This document shows positions 8,542 to 16,873 of a stretch of DNA of 56,412 bases, in pieces (within the stretch, counting starts at the first letter, position 1; the number at the start of each line of letters is the position of its first letter). The stretch is taken from assembly GCA_031082125.1 (NCBI GenBank), contig JAVHLM010000039.1, positions 1-56,412 on the forward strand. Direction: 5' to 3'. A program made the translations under genes and the position numbers. This stretch comes from Candidatus Eremiobacterota bacterium (GTDB lineage: Bacteria; Vulcanimicrobiota; CADAWZ01; Ess09-12). The notes beneath the pieces are model-generated. The model searched no databases and was not told where the DNA came from. It was given only the letters and a program-made list of their open reading frames with translations.

Positions 8542-9294
8542 TTACATCAGCGTGCAGAGGCGCGCAAAATCAAAGGTATGCTGGTTGGCGAGGACCAGGA
8601 TCTGATCCTCCCTGGCAAGGCAGTACGACCGGGGGGGGTTGATGCGCGGCTTCTCCGTCTTCCGGTCGCTGAGGGCTATCAGCAGCATTTCCTTTTTATA
8701 GAGCAGGGCTGAGGCCTCGCTCACGGTCTTCCCCACGAGATCGCCGTTTACGGCTATCGCAAAAAGACTCTGGGAGGTGGAGAGGTCAAAGAGCTCCTTG
8801 TACACATGGGATACATAATGGGTGACGGCAGCCTGCGCCAGGAGCTTCTCCCTAAGGTTGGGAATTGAGATGATATGGTCGGCCCGGGCCAGCTTCATGC
8901 TCGCGATATTGTCGGTGTCCACCACCTCGACGCAGACATGGATATTCTTTGAGATGCTCTTGATGGCCAGGATAATGAGAATTGACCGGGCATCGGCTAC
9001 GGAGCGCTCCTTTTCATTGGCGAGGAGGATCACATTCCTGGCCTTCTCTATATCGGCGGCCCGAAGCAGCCCTTCATCGGTGGGATCGCCGATGAGCCGG
9101 TATACTTTCTCTCCCGGCAGCTTCTCCCATGGGATGCTGTTGGCCCCTGCGGAGATCACAAGGTTTATTGCGGGAAGACCGCAGAGCTTCTGGCGGCTCT
9201 CGATATGGGAGAGGACCTTCACCAGCCTCTCGTCCCATGCCAGTATCACCAGATGATCCTCGAGGGTGAAAGAGGCTTCCTTGTCAATGATCAC
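8542..9294 (-). CDS. Stand-alone RCK/TrkA-like regulatory protein
   Basis: The protein has about 250 residues and no membrane segments. The first half is a degenerate RCK/TrkA-N-type Rossmann domain (HLVILAWDERLVKVL); the second half resembles the helical and TrkA-C parts. It resembles the cytoplasmic end of the channel encoded just upstream, so it is probably a second RCK unit that completes the gating ring. The GTG at 9294 gives a GTGA overlap with the channel stop codon and has GGGAGG at about ten bases; the longer ATG at 9312 is also possible. The resemblance to Castor/Pollux-type proteins is only general. Confidence 0.75.
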   Translation of the reverse strand: MIIDKEASFTLEDHLVILAWDERLVKVLSHIESRQKLCGLPAINLVISAGANSIPWEKLPGEKVYRLIGDPTDEGLLRAADIEKARNVILLANEKERSVADARSILIILAIKSISKNIHVCVEVVDTDNIASMKLARADHIISIPNLREKLLAQAAVTHYVSHVYKELFDLSTSQSLFAIAVNGDLVGKTVSEASALLYKKEMLLIALSDRKTEKPRINPPRSYCLAREDQILVLANQHTFDFARLCTLM

Positions 9295-11003
9295 TCCCTC
9301 ATCACCTCCCATCCTCTGATATCTTCAGGCCTGGCGATGACGAAAATCCTGTCATGGGGCGTGATGACATAGCTTCCCGGGGGATTCACCGTGGTCCTGC
9401 ATGTGAACTCCATGATGCCCAGCTCATCCACAAGGGGGACCCCCTCGCGGTCGGTCTTCACTTCTTCACTGAGGACCGCGAGGGGAATGATGTTTTTGTC
9501 GGAAAGCTCCAGGTAGATCTCCCCGAAGTGCTTTCCCACAAAACTATAGGACATGATCTTGTAGAGGTTGTTCTCCCCCTTTTCATTGGTGAGAAGCTCG
9601 TTCATCACGTCCACGAGATCGGGGATAATGGCCGACTGAGCGAGGATGTCATCGGCCTCGTCATCGATGAGAATAATCTCGTTGACGTAGGCCCGCTCAA
9701 GATTTCTCATGTTTGCCGCGTTGAAGAGCTCGGAGCACGTGTGGATATCGCGGCCCATCCTGGTGCGCGAGATGGACTCTACGGCAAGGGTGGCCAGGAT
9801 TGCCCTCTCGTCGGCGTAGAGGCCTTGCGTAGTGCCCGAGAGCACGATGACGGCGGCCGCGTAGGGGACATTTGCCCGCAGCAGCACCGATTCATTGAGA
9901 GGGCTCCCCCTCACGAAAAAGACATCGCGGCCGAGGAGGGGGAGCGCTTCGATACTATCGTCAATCACTAGGATGTGCCTTTTCCTCTTTCCCATATGGG
10001 AGTGCAGGTACCCTATAAGGTCAGCGGCCTGGTCGCGCCAGCCGCAGATCACCACATGGTCTCTGAATGAATAATTTATATTCCCGCTCTTCACCGACTG
10101 GAGCCGCTCGCTGAGAGTGGCGGCCACTGTGCCGGTGAGTATCGAGGTGATGACGACGCCGCTCAGCATCAGGATGACGCCGATGATGCGGCTCCCCGGA
10201 GTGGTGATGTCAAGGGGCTGTCCGGCAAAAAGGAGGGAAATGCTCCACCAGAGGGCGTCATGGAAGTGCCTGAAGGGCTCACGGTGATGCTCGAGGTGAA
10301 ATATGGTGATGGTGCCGAAGAAAAGAAAAACGATGCTCAGTATCACGATGATCATGAAGTTGAAGACATTCTCGGACCAGAGCGCGGCGAGATATTTGGT
10401 GCTTTCGGCCAGGGTCTGCAGGTACTTCCTGAATTTGGCGATGCGCAGAAACCGCAGAAGCCTTATGAAACGCATGAGCCTGAAGGCCCTGAGGAGCGGG
10501 AAAAGGGCCAGCAGGTCAATGAGGGACTCGGAGCTTGTGATGAATTTTATCTTGTCATCACCTGCTGAAAGATAGCGAAGGTAGTATTCCAGCAGCAAGA
10601 TGACCAGGACCGCGTCATCGATGGCCCTGAAGAAAGAAGCCATGGGAGTGCTCAGCCTGCAGACCGCCTCTATGATTATGAGCACGAGGGAAAAGAGGAT
10701 CAGGGAGATGATGCTCCATATGAACAGGGGGCTTTCGTTAAGCATATACCTCAGGCGCTGCAAGATCTTCTCACGCCTCACCCGGGTCATCACCAGAAAA
10801 AGGAGCTTGTCGGAATAGAAGAAAAAGAGCATCATCCAGAGCACTGCCACGGCATCCTCGAGGATAATGGAGCCTTTCAATGAAAAGAGGACGACGGTGA
10901 GCGCCACGGTGAGCACGGTGAGTGAAAAGATGAAATAGGAGCGGTGGTATTTCTCCCAGAGCAGGCGCCATCGTTCGGCAATGCTGTCGTTCCGGCTGTT
11001 CAT
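9291..11003 (-). CDS. Voltage-gated-like ion channel with RCK domain and non-canonical filter
   Basis: The 570-residue protein has a six-helix channel core. The S4-like helix (about 172-193) carries Arg at roughly every third position. The pore loop (248-270) starts with the usual DALWWS, but the K+ channel signature TVGYGD is replaced by FAGQPLD. An inner helix follows (273-295). From about residue 315 there is a cytoplasmic RCK-like Rossmann domain (HVVICGWRD) and further regulatory domains. Without the signature, K+ selectivity is not expected; a non-selective or Ca2+-type conductance, as proposed for Castor/Pollux relatives, is possible. The stop codon overlaps the stand-alone RCK gene by four bases. 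Confidence 0.85.
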   Translation of the reverse strand: MNSRNDSIAERWRLLWEKYHRSYFIFSLTVLTVALTVVLFSLKGSIILEDAVAVLWMMLFFFYSDKLLFLVMTRVRREKILQRLRYMLNESPLFIWSIISLILFSLVLIIIEAVCRLSTPMASFFRAIDDAVLVILLLEYYLRYLSAGDDKIKFITSSESLIDLLALFPLLRAFRLMRFIRLLRFLRIAKFRKYLQTLAESTKYLAALWSENVFNFMIIVILSIVFLFFGTITIFHLEHHREPFRHFHDALWWSISLLFAGQPLDITTPGSRIIGVILMLSGVVITSILTGTVAATLSERLQSVKSGNINYSFRDHVVICGWRDQAADLIGYLHSHMGKRKRHILVIDDSIEALPLLGRDVFFVRGSPLNESVLLRANVPYAAAVIVLSGTTQGLYADERAILATLAVESISRTRMGRDIHTCSELFNAANMRNLERAYVNEIILIDDEADDILAQSAIIPDLVDVMNELLTNEKGENNLYKIMSYSFVGKHFGEIYLELSDKNIIPLAVLSEEVKTDREGVPLVDELGIMEFTCRTTVNPPGSYVITPHDRIFVIARPEDIRGWEVMRE

Positions 11004-11031
11004 CTTTTCCTCATATGCTGCTGTCGGCGCG

Positions 11032-13029
11032 CTATGACTTTTCTATGAGCTCAGCGGCTTTCTTCCTTGTCTCTTCACCGACGGAGAGCCCCAGGGCCCT
11101 GGCCGTCTCGAGGTTGACGATAAGCTGGTGCTCCTGGGGGCCCACGAAGGGTATCTTGTCAGGAGACTCGCCGTTGAGAATCCTCACGGCGCTCTTTGCG
11201 CTCACCTGGCAGAGGTTTCTCCAGTTGGCGCAGTAAGAGACAAGGCCGCCCTTCTGCACCGCTGAGCGGAGCGCGCAGAGGGCCGGAAATTTTTCCGCCA
11301 GAGCCTTGATATCTTTTTTCGCCACCTGGGGCGTCATGGTGTCGGCAGGGAGGAACAGGGCATCTATCTCCTGATCCTGGAAGAACTCGAGGGCCCTGTG
11401 GAGATCGCCGGGGTTCTGCACGTCAAAGGGGAAAAGCTCAAAGCCTCTCTCAGAGGCCAGCTTCTTCGCCTCGTCAAGCTGTATCTCCGAGTGGAGCTCC
11501 CCCGTGTTGTAGATGACGCCGAGGCGCTTCACGGTATCCACGAGGGGAATGAGGCCCTTGTCAAGCTGCTCGGCAAGGCTTACGCGGTAATAGGTGCCCG
11601 TCACGTTGCCGTGGGTGCCCTCGTAATCGCGGAGAAGCCCCATCACCACGGGGTCGAATACCTCGGCGCAGACCACGGGCACCTCGGTCCCCACGAGCAT
11701 CTTTTTCACGGTGCTGATTACCGGCGAGCCCAGGGAATAGATAAGATCAACCTTCATCTCCAGAAAATCTGCCATGATGGCGCGGCAGTTGGCTTCCTTC
11801 TCGTCACAGTTGCGGTAGTGAAGCTCAATGTTCTCATCGCCTGTCCTGAATCTGAACCCCGCCTCCTTGAGAGCCCTCTCAAGCTCTTCCAGCACGATCT
11901 CTGTCTCGGGGAGGGACTCCCAGAAGACGACACCGATGGATTTTTTCTTTGAGCCGTACCGCTTGGCCTGCTCCTCGCCGCGCAGCACCCTCAGGCCTCC
12001 CAGGGCAAGGGCCTCCATCTCGTTCTCGCCGGGAATGAGCGTCACGGGGCAGATGAACTGCACGCGCTCCACAATCCAGTCGGTAAGCATCTTGGAATGG
12101 GCAAGCCCGCCGGTGAGCACGATGCCGTCAACTTTCCCCGACAGCACCGTTGCCCGCATGCCTATCTCCTTGGCAATCTGGTAGGCCATGGCCTCGTAGA
12201 CCTCGCGGGCTTTCCTGTCGCCGGCCTTGATCATCTCCTCGACGGTCTTGGCGCTGTTGCTCCCCAGGTAGGCCACGAGACCGCCCTTGCCCACAAGGCG
12301 CTCCTTGATCTGCTTGATGGTATAGTTCCCCGAGAAGCACATCTCGATAAGGGGATAAGTGGGAAGGCTTCCGGCGCGCTCAGGCGTGAAGGGGCCTTCG
12401 TAGATGCCGTTGTTCACGTCCACCATGCGGCCGGCTTTTATGGCGCAGGAAGTGACGCCGCCTCCCATGTGGGTCACAATGATGTTCAGATCATTGAGGG
12501 ATTTCCCCTTGAGTGCCGCGAACTTCCTTGCCACTGCCTTGATGTTGAGGGCATGGAGAATGCTCTCGCGGGTGATCTCGGGGATGCCCGAGTAACGGGC
12601 CAGGGGCTCAAGCTCATCGACGGAGACGGGGTCCACGATAAAGCTGTCTATCCTGAGGTCCCACGCAATTCCATAGGCAAGAATGCCCCCCAGGTTCGAG
12701 GCATGCTCGCCGCGGACGGCAGCCCGGAGGTCATCAATCATCTCATTATTGACGCGGTAAGTGCCGCTCTCAAGAGGGGGGAGGAGGCCCCCGCGGCCCA
12801 CGACGGCTGATATCTCATCGTGGGAAACGCCCCTCTTGTCAAGCTCCTTGAGAATGGTCCTCTTCCTGAAGTCATACTGGTCCCAGACCCGCTTGAACTG
12901 CTCGAGCTCCATGGAGCTGTGGGAGATGTTCTTTTCCCAGACCGGCGTCTCATTCTGGTAAAGGGCGATTTTTGTCGATGTGGAGCCGGGATTGATGATC
13001 AGCAGCTTGAACTTTTTTTCCTCTTTCAT
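11032..13029 (-). CDS. Butyrate kinase fused to an ABC-type substrate-binding domain
   Basis: The 665-residue protein is nearly twice the length of a butyrate kinase (about 355). Residues 8-358 form a full ASKHA-fold kinase: INPGSTSTKIA near the start, DPVSVDE, THMGGGVTSCAI and TGGLAHSK. The family makes ATP from butyryl- or branched-chain acyl-phosphate. From about residue 368 there is a domain of the ABC_sub_bind/TrpX type (SIGVVFWESLP, YSLGSPVIST, DPVVMGLL, NVTGTYY, IGVIYN, ADTMTPQVA). It lacks a signal peptide, so it would be a cytoplasmic ligand sensor, perhaps controlling the kinase. The gene follows a leucine-dehydrogenase-like gene, the same order as bcd-buk in Bacillus bkd operons. 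GAGAGGAG precedes the ATG. Confidence 0.9.
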   Translation of the reverse strand: MKEEKKFKLLIINPGSTSTKIALYQNETPVWEKNISHSSMELEQFKRVWDQYDFRKRTILKELDKRGVSHDEISAVVGRGGLLPPLESGTYRVNNEMIDDLRAAVRGEHASNLGGILAYGIAWDLRIDSFIVDPVSVDELEPLARYSGIPEITRESILHALNIKAVARKFAALKGKSLNDLNIIVTHMGGGVTSCAIKAGRMVDVNNGIYEGPFTPERAGSLPTYPLIEMCFSGNYTIKQIKERLVGKGGLVAYLGSNSAKTVEEMIKAGDRKAREVYEAMAYQIAKEIGMRATVLSGKVDGIVLTGGLAHSKMLTDWIVERVQFICPVTLIPGENEMEALALGGLRVLRGEEQAKRYGSKKKSIGVVFWESLPETEIVLEELERALKEAGFRFRTGDENIELHYRNCDEKEANCRAIMADFLEMKVDLIYSLGSPVISTVKKMLVGTEVPVVCAEVFDPVVMGLLRDYEGTHGNVTGTYYRVSLAEQLDKGLIPLVDTVKRLGVIYNTGELHSEIQLDEAKKLASERGFELFPFDVQNPGDLHRALEFFQDQEIDALFLPADTMTPQVAKKDIKALAEKFPALCALRSAVQKGGLVSYCANWRNLCQVSAKSAVRILNGESPDKIPFVGPQEHQLIVNLETARALGLSVGEETRKKAAELIEKS

Positions 13030-13043
13030 AGGCGTGCTCCTCT

Positions 13044-14123
13044 CTACCTGACGGCAAGGATGTGACTCACCCGCGAGATATTCTCAATCCTCTCCCTGGC
13101 AAGCCTCAAAGCCACCCGGTAGGGGCTCGAGTCCTCCTCGCGGGCCTGGGAGACAATGCCCACAAGGTTCCTGGCGATTTTCCTGTATGATTCCTCGCCC
13201 TGCATGGCGCCGCGCCCTGTAATCTCGTCCTCGGCCTGCAGCACGCCCCCCGCGTTGATGACGAAATCGGGGGCGAAGAGGATGCCTTTCCCGTGAAGCA
13301 CATCAGCGGCTGAAGCATCGGAGAGCACGCATGTCGCCGCCCCGGCGATCATCCTGCACCTGAGGGCAGATGCCACCTCGGGCGTAATGATCCCGCCAAG
13401 GGCGCAGGGGATGAAGATGTCGTATTCCTTCTGCAGTATCTCCTCGGGCGACACGATCTTTATGTCAGGATGGCAGTCCTGGATGATCTTCATCCTGTCA
13501 TAATCTATGTCGCTTATGGAGAGCTGCACGCCCGGCTCCCTTTTCTTGATGAGCTCGATGAGGTTCCTTCCCACGCGCCCGGCGCCCTGGACGCCCACCT
13601 TGAGGTCCTTCAGCGTCGTGAGCTTGAAGATCTCTTTCACGCAGGCCATGATGCCGTAGTAGACCCCCCAGGCCGTAGCCAGGCCTTCCTCGCCGCTCAT
13701 GGAGCCGATAAGGGGCAGGTTTACGGCATACTCAGTCTCGCGGCACACACACTCAAGGTCCTCGCAAGAGGTACCAAGCTCCGTGGTAGCGATGAGCCTT
13801 CCCTCAAGGCTTTCAATAAATCTGCCCAGGGCCCGAAGCAGCGCCTCGCTCTTGTGGACCTTGTGATTGCCCCATATGACAATGCTCCCCCCTGAGAGGT
13901 CGCAGCCGGAGACCGCAGTCCTCAGGGCCATGTCGCGGGCAAGCCTCAGGGCATCGAGAAGAGCCTCCTCCTCGCTCCCGTAGTTCCACATCCTCAGGCC
14001 TGCAAGCGCCGGCCCCATCGAGGTGTTGCTGATGGCGATAAAAGCCCGGAGCTTCGTCGCCTCGTCACAGCAGGCCGTCACATATTCACAGCCATGGCTT
14101 CCCATCATCTGAAAGATTGTCAT
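13044..14123 (-). CDS. Leucine-dehydrogenase-like protein with substituted active site
   Basis: The 359-residue protein aligns by eye with Leu/Glu/Phe/Val dehydrogenases over its whole length: GPALAGLRMWNY at 37-48, the NAD-binding GVQGAGRVG at about 175-185, DIFIPCALGG and FAPDFVINAGGV. LeuDH makes 2-oxo acids and ammonia from branched-chain amino acids. The catalytic positions are changed: the substrate lysine is R68, the catalytic lysine of GGGK is S80 (SGGS), and the acid in EDVGT is E115 (TELGT). The residue numbers match those of the Bacillus enzyme. It may therefore be inactive or have a different reaction. It lies 14 bases before the butyrate kinase gene. Confidence 0.85.
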   Translation of the reverse strand: MTIFQMMGSHGCEYVTACCDEATKLRAFIAISNTSMGPALAGLRMWNYGSEEEALLDALRLARDMALRTAVSGCDLSGGSIVIWGNHKVHKSEALLRALGRFIESLEGRLIATTELGTSCEDLECVCRETEYAVNLPLIGSMSGEEGLATAWGVYYGIMACVKEIFKLTTLKDLKVGVQGAGRVGRNLIELIKKREPGVQLSISDIDYDRMKIIQDCHPDIKIVSPEEILQKEYDIFIPCALGGIITPEVASALRCRMIAGAATCVLSDASAADVLHGKGILFAPDFVINAGGVLQAEDEITGRGAMQGEESYRKIARNLVGIVSQAREEDSSPYRVALRLARERIENISRVSHILAVR

Positions 14124-14141
14124 AGCACTCCACCTTTCTCC

Positions 14142-14771
14142 TCAAGGTAATATTGCCGGTCCCCTCTCACCTGGTTTCGCCGGGTACCACTCAAGCATCT
14201 TCTTCCGCCCGTCATCTCTTTTATCATCAAAAGGCATTGCTCCCCGCTCGTCCCACAGGACATGCTCTCCCTCCGGGAGCGTCTTCCTGGCGGCCCACTT
14301 CTCAACCACCCACCACACCCTGCCGCGAAGCACGATGAGATGGTTCTTCTCCTGGCGCTCCGCATAGACGTCAATCTCCGCGTTATCGGCCGTTATGGTG
14401 GCATCGCCGGCCAGTATGATTATCTTTGCAGGGCAGCCGTCAAAGAGCCCTCTCACCTGCCCCGACTCGAGGGCATACACGGGGAACCTGAATTTCATCC
14501 CCAAAAAGACCTCCGTCGAGGCGTTAAGGACAATCCTGGCTTTTTCATTGATGAAGATCGTCGCCCTTGAGTCCTTGTCGGTGATGATCCCGTCGCCTTC
14601 CTCAAGGTTCATCCCCTCTTTGGCCGCGCTTTTCTCAGTGTTCCTTATCAGGTACACCTTGCCCGAGAGGTCTTTCAGCGCACCGATGGGGGAAGCCCCG
14701 CGGGCCCAGGCGGCGCTCAGTCCCGCGGCCATCATCAGCAGAAGCATGAATGAAGCGGTAAGGTTCTTCAT
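14142..14771 (-). CDS. Secreted FecR-domain protein
   Basis: The 209-residue protein has a signal peptide (cleavage likely after AWA, about residue 23) and a FecR-like beta-rich domain (about 30-165): KVYLIRN, LEEGDGIITDKDSRATIFINEKARIVL, then repeated beta strands ending in GRVWWVVE. FecR domains sense or bind ligands in the periplasm; single secreted copies of unknown role are common. There is no sigma factor or TonB receptor nearby. The ATG overlaps the stop codon of the DAHP synthase gene by four bases (ATGA), and GGGGGTGAAG serves as its ribosome site. Confidence 0.8.
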   Translation of the reverse strand: MKNLTASFMLLLMMAAGLSAAWARGASPIGALKDLSGKVYLIRNTEKSAAKEGMNLEEGDGIITDKDSRATIFINEKARIVLNASTEVFLGMKFRFPVYALESGQVRGLFDGCPAKIIILAGDATITADNAEIDVYAERQEKNHLIVLRGRVWWVVEKWAARKTLPEGEHVLWDERGAMPFDDKRDDGRKKMLEWYPAKPGERGPAILP

Positions 14772-15829
14772 CGCTTCACCCCCAGTCCTTCAAAAAAGGT
14801 GCTGAACTGTTCCAGGTCGAGCTGCTGCTCGTTGTCTGAAAGGGCCACGTCAGGGTTGTAATGCACTTCCACCATGATGCCCTTGGCACCTGCCGCCAGC
14901 GCCGCCTTTGCCACGGGAAGGAGAATGTCCCTTCTCCCTGTGGCATGGCTCACGTCAACGATGACGGGCAGATGGGACTCCCTGGCAAGAAGGGGGATGG
15001 CCGATATGTCAAGGGTGTTCCTGGTCCATCTCTCAAAGGTCCTTATGCCCCGCTCACAGAGGATGATGCTGCTGTTTCCACGGCTCATCACGTATTCTGC
15101 CGCAAGGATGAGCTCCTCGATAGTCGCGGAGAAGCTCCGCTTAAGCAGCACGGGCTTCTTCTGGCGGCCCACCTCCTTGAGCAGCTCGTAATTATACATG
15201 TTTCTCGCGCCGATCTGCAGCACATCGGCCACTTCGCTCACTGCCTCTATATCCCTGCAATCAAGGACCTCGGTCACCACCTTGAGGCCGTACTTTTTCT
15301 TTATCTCCGCAAAGATGGCGAGCCCGTCAGCTCCGAGACCCTGGAAGCTGTAAGGCGAGGTGCGGGGTTTGTAGGCGCCGCCGCGGATCACCTTGATGCC
15401 GAGAGGTATGAGGCCCTCGCAGATGCGCTCCATCTGCTCGAAGCTCTCGACGGAACAGGGCCCGGCGATTATTACAGGCCTTTCTCCCCCGATGACGACC
15501 TGGTCTCCCAGGGCCACAAGGGTGTCCTCGGACTTGTGCTTCCTGCTCACCACGAGGGTCTCGCGCCATTCCTCCTCCATGAGGTCCCGTGAGGCGCTGA
15601 AAATCTCCTTGAAAAGCTTCTTCACGGCGCTCGAGGGGAAAGGCCCCTTGTTTTCTGCGAGAAGCCTCGCGAGCATGTCCGACTCCCTGGCGGGATCATA
15701 GGTCTTGAGTCCCTTTTCCCTCTTAATCATGCCTATTTTTTCGACACGGGCCGCCCGCTCATTGAGGAGCCTGAGGATCTCAAAGTTAAGCTCGTCAATC
15801 TCTTGCCGTATCTTGTGCATATCGTCCAT
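14768..15829 (-). CDS. aroF: Bifunctional chorismate mutase / DAHP synthase
   Basis: The 353-residue protein begins with an AroQ-type chorismate mutase domain (1-90; IRQEIDELNFEILRLLNERA) and continues with a KDO8P-synthase-like DAHP synthase (about 95-353; IAGPCSVES, IRGGAYKPRTSPYSFQG, GARNMYNYELL, DVSHATGRRD). This is the B. subtilis AroA arrangement. The enzyme joins phosphoenolpyruvate and erythrose-4-phosphate at the entry of the shikimate pathway; the mutase domain converts chorismate to prephenate and usually mediates feedback inhibition. It sits between the ABC importer genes and the branched-chain-type genes on one strand. GAGGAA precedes the ATG. Confidence 0.95.
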   Translation of the reverse strand: MDDMHKIRQEIDELNFEILRLLNERAARVEKIGMIKREKGLKTYDPARESDMLARLLAENKGPFPSSAVKKLFKEIFSASRDLMEEEWRETLVVSRKHKSEDTLVALGDQVVIGGERPVIIAGPCSVESFEQMERICEGLIPLGIKVIRGGAYKPRTSPYSFQGLGADGLAIFAEIKKKYGLKVVTEVLDCRDIEAVSEVADVLQIGARNMYNYELLKEVGRQKKPVLLKRSFSATIEELILAAEYVMSRGNSSIILCERGIRTFERWTRNTLDISAIPLLARESHLPVIVDVSHATGRRDILLPVAKAALAAGAKGIMVEVHYNPDVALSDNEQQLDLEQFSTFFEGLGVKR

Positions 15830-15890
15830 GGCGGTTCCTCGCTTCCTGTATATCCATCTCCCTGGACCCCTTCTTCATGATTCCCTTTTT

Positions 15891-16871
15891 CTATTCTCTT
15901 TCCTCTCTTATATAGGGGAGACCCAGTCCCTTCGGGGCCTGTGAGAACCTTTTGAGGGGGCCTGACGAGGCGATGACAAGGACAAGAATGGTGAACAGGT
16001 AGGGGAACATCATCAGCACGTTGGCGGGGATATGGGTGCCCGCCGCCTGGATCCTCATCTGGATGCCGCTGATGCCTCCGAAGAGGTAGGCGCCCGCCGC
16101 CGCCCTCAGGGGATTCCACCCTGAAAAGATGACGATTGCCACGGCAATCCAGCCCCTTCCCCCCGTCATCATCTCCGTCCAGCCCGGCGTGTAGGCCAGG
16201 GAGATGGAGGCGCCGGCAAGCCCCGCGAAGAGCCCTCCCACCAGGAGTGCGGCGAATCTCACCGCCGTCACGTTAATGCCCATCACGTCGGCGGTCCTTG
16301 GGCTCTCGCCTGCGGAGCGGAGCTCCAGGCCCCACCGTGTCCTGAAAAGAAAAAACCACACAAGGGGCACAAGCAGATATGAGAAGTAGACCAGCACATT
16401 GTGCTGGAAAAAGGCAGGCCCCAGGACGGGGATTTTTGAGAGGAGCGGAACAGGCACGACGGGAAATCCTTTTGCAGGAAGGCCCACGAATGCATCTCCT
16501 GCAAAGCCCGTGATGCCGGCGCCGAAAATGGTGACGGCGAGGCCGCTCACCACCTGGTTGGCACGGCACGTGATGGTCACCAGCCCATGGACCAGGGCCA
16601 GCAGAGCCGCGGCTGCCATCGCCGCGAGAAGAGCCACAATGAGAAGTTTCCCGCTGGGCTCGCATGCCACCGGGATACCGCATATAGCGGCGGCGCGCTG
16701 GTAAGTGGCAAAACCTGACAGGGCCCCCACGAGCATCATGCCTTCCAGCCCGAGGTTGAGCATGCCGGCGCGCTCCGCTATGATCTCGCCGAGGGTCGCG
16801 AGCAGTATGGGCGTGCCTGCCCGTACCGCCGCCGCAAGTATGGCCACAAGAAGGGTGGTGTGCAAGTCCAT
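15891..16871 (-). CDS. ABC transporter permease, NupQ-like
   Basis: This inner-membrane permease of the BPD_transp_2 family has about 326 residues and 8-10 hydrophobic helices. GEIIAERAGMLNLGLEGMMLVGA near the N-terminus and GGRGWIAVAIVIFSGWNPLRAA are typical of the smaller permease of nucleoside importers (YufQ/NupQ type). It pairs with the permease at 16874-17932. I prefer the ATG at 16871, with AAGGAG five bases before it, over the GTG at 16877 that overlaps the previous stop. Confidence 0.9.
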   Translation of the reverse strand: MDLHTTLLVAILAAAVRAGTPILLATLGEIIAERAGMLNLGLEGMMLVGALSGFATYQRAAAICGIPVACEPSGKLLIVALLAAMAAAALLALVHGLVTITCRANQVVSGLAVTIFGAGITGFAGDAFVGLPAKGFPVVPVPLLSKIPVLGPAFFQHNVLVYFSYLLVPLVWFFLFRTRWGLELRSAGESPRTADVMGINVTAVRFAALLVGGLFAGLAGASISLAYTPGWTEMMTGGRGWIAVAIVIFSGWNPLRAAAGAYLFGGISGIQMRIQAAGTHIPANVLMMFPYLFTILVLVIASSGPLKRFSQAPKGLGLPYIREERE

Positions 16872-16873
16872 GG

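Noticed and set aside
11398-12810. Long plus-strand open frames opposite the butyrate kinase fusion
   Set aside because: They are antisense shadows of a GC-rich gene with a complete, recognisable product on the minus strand.
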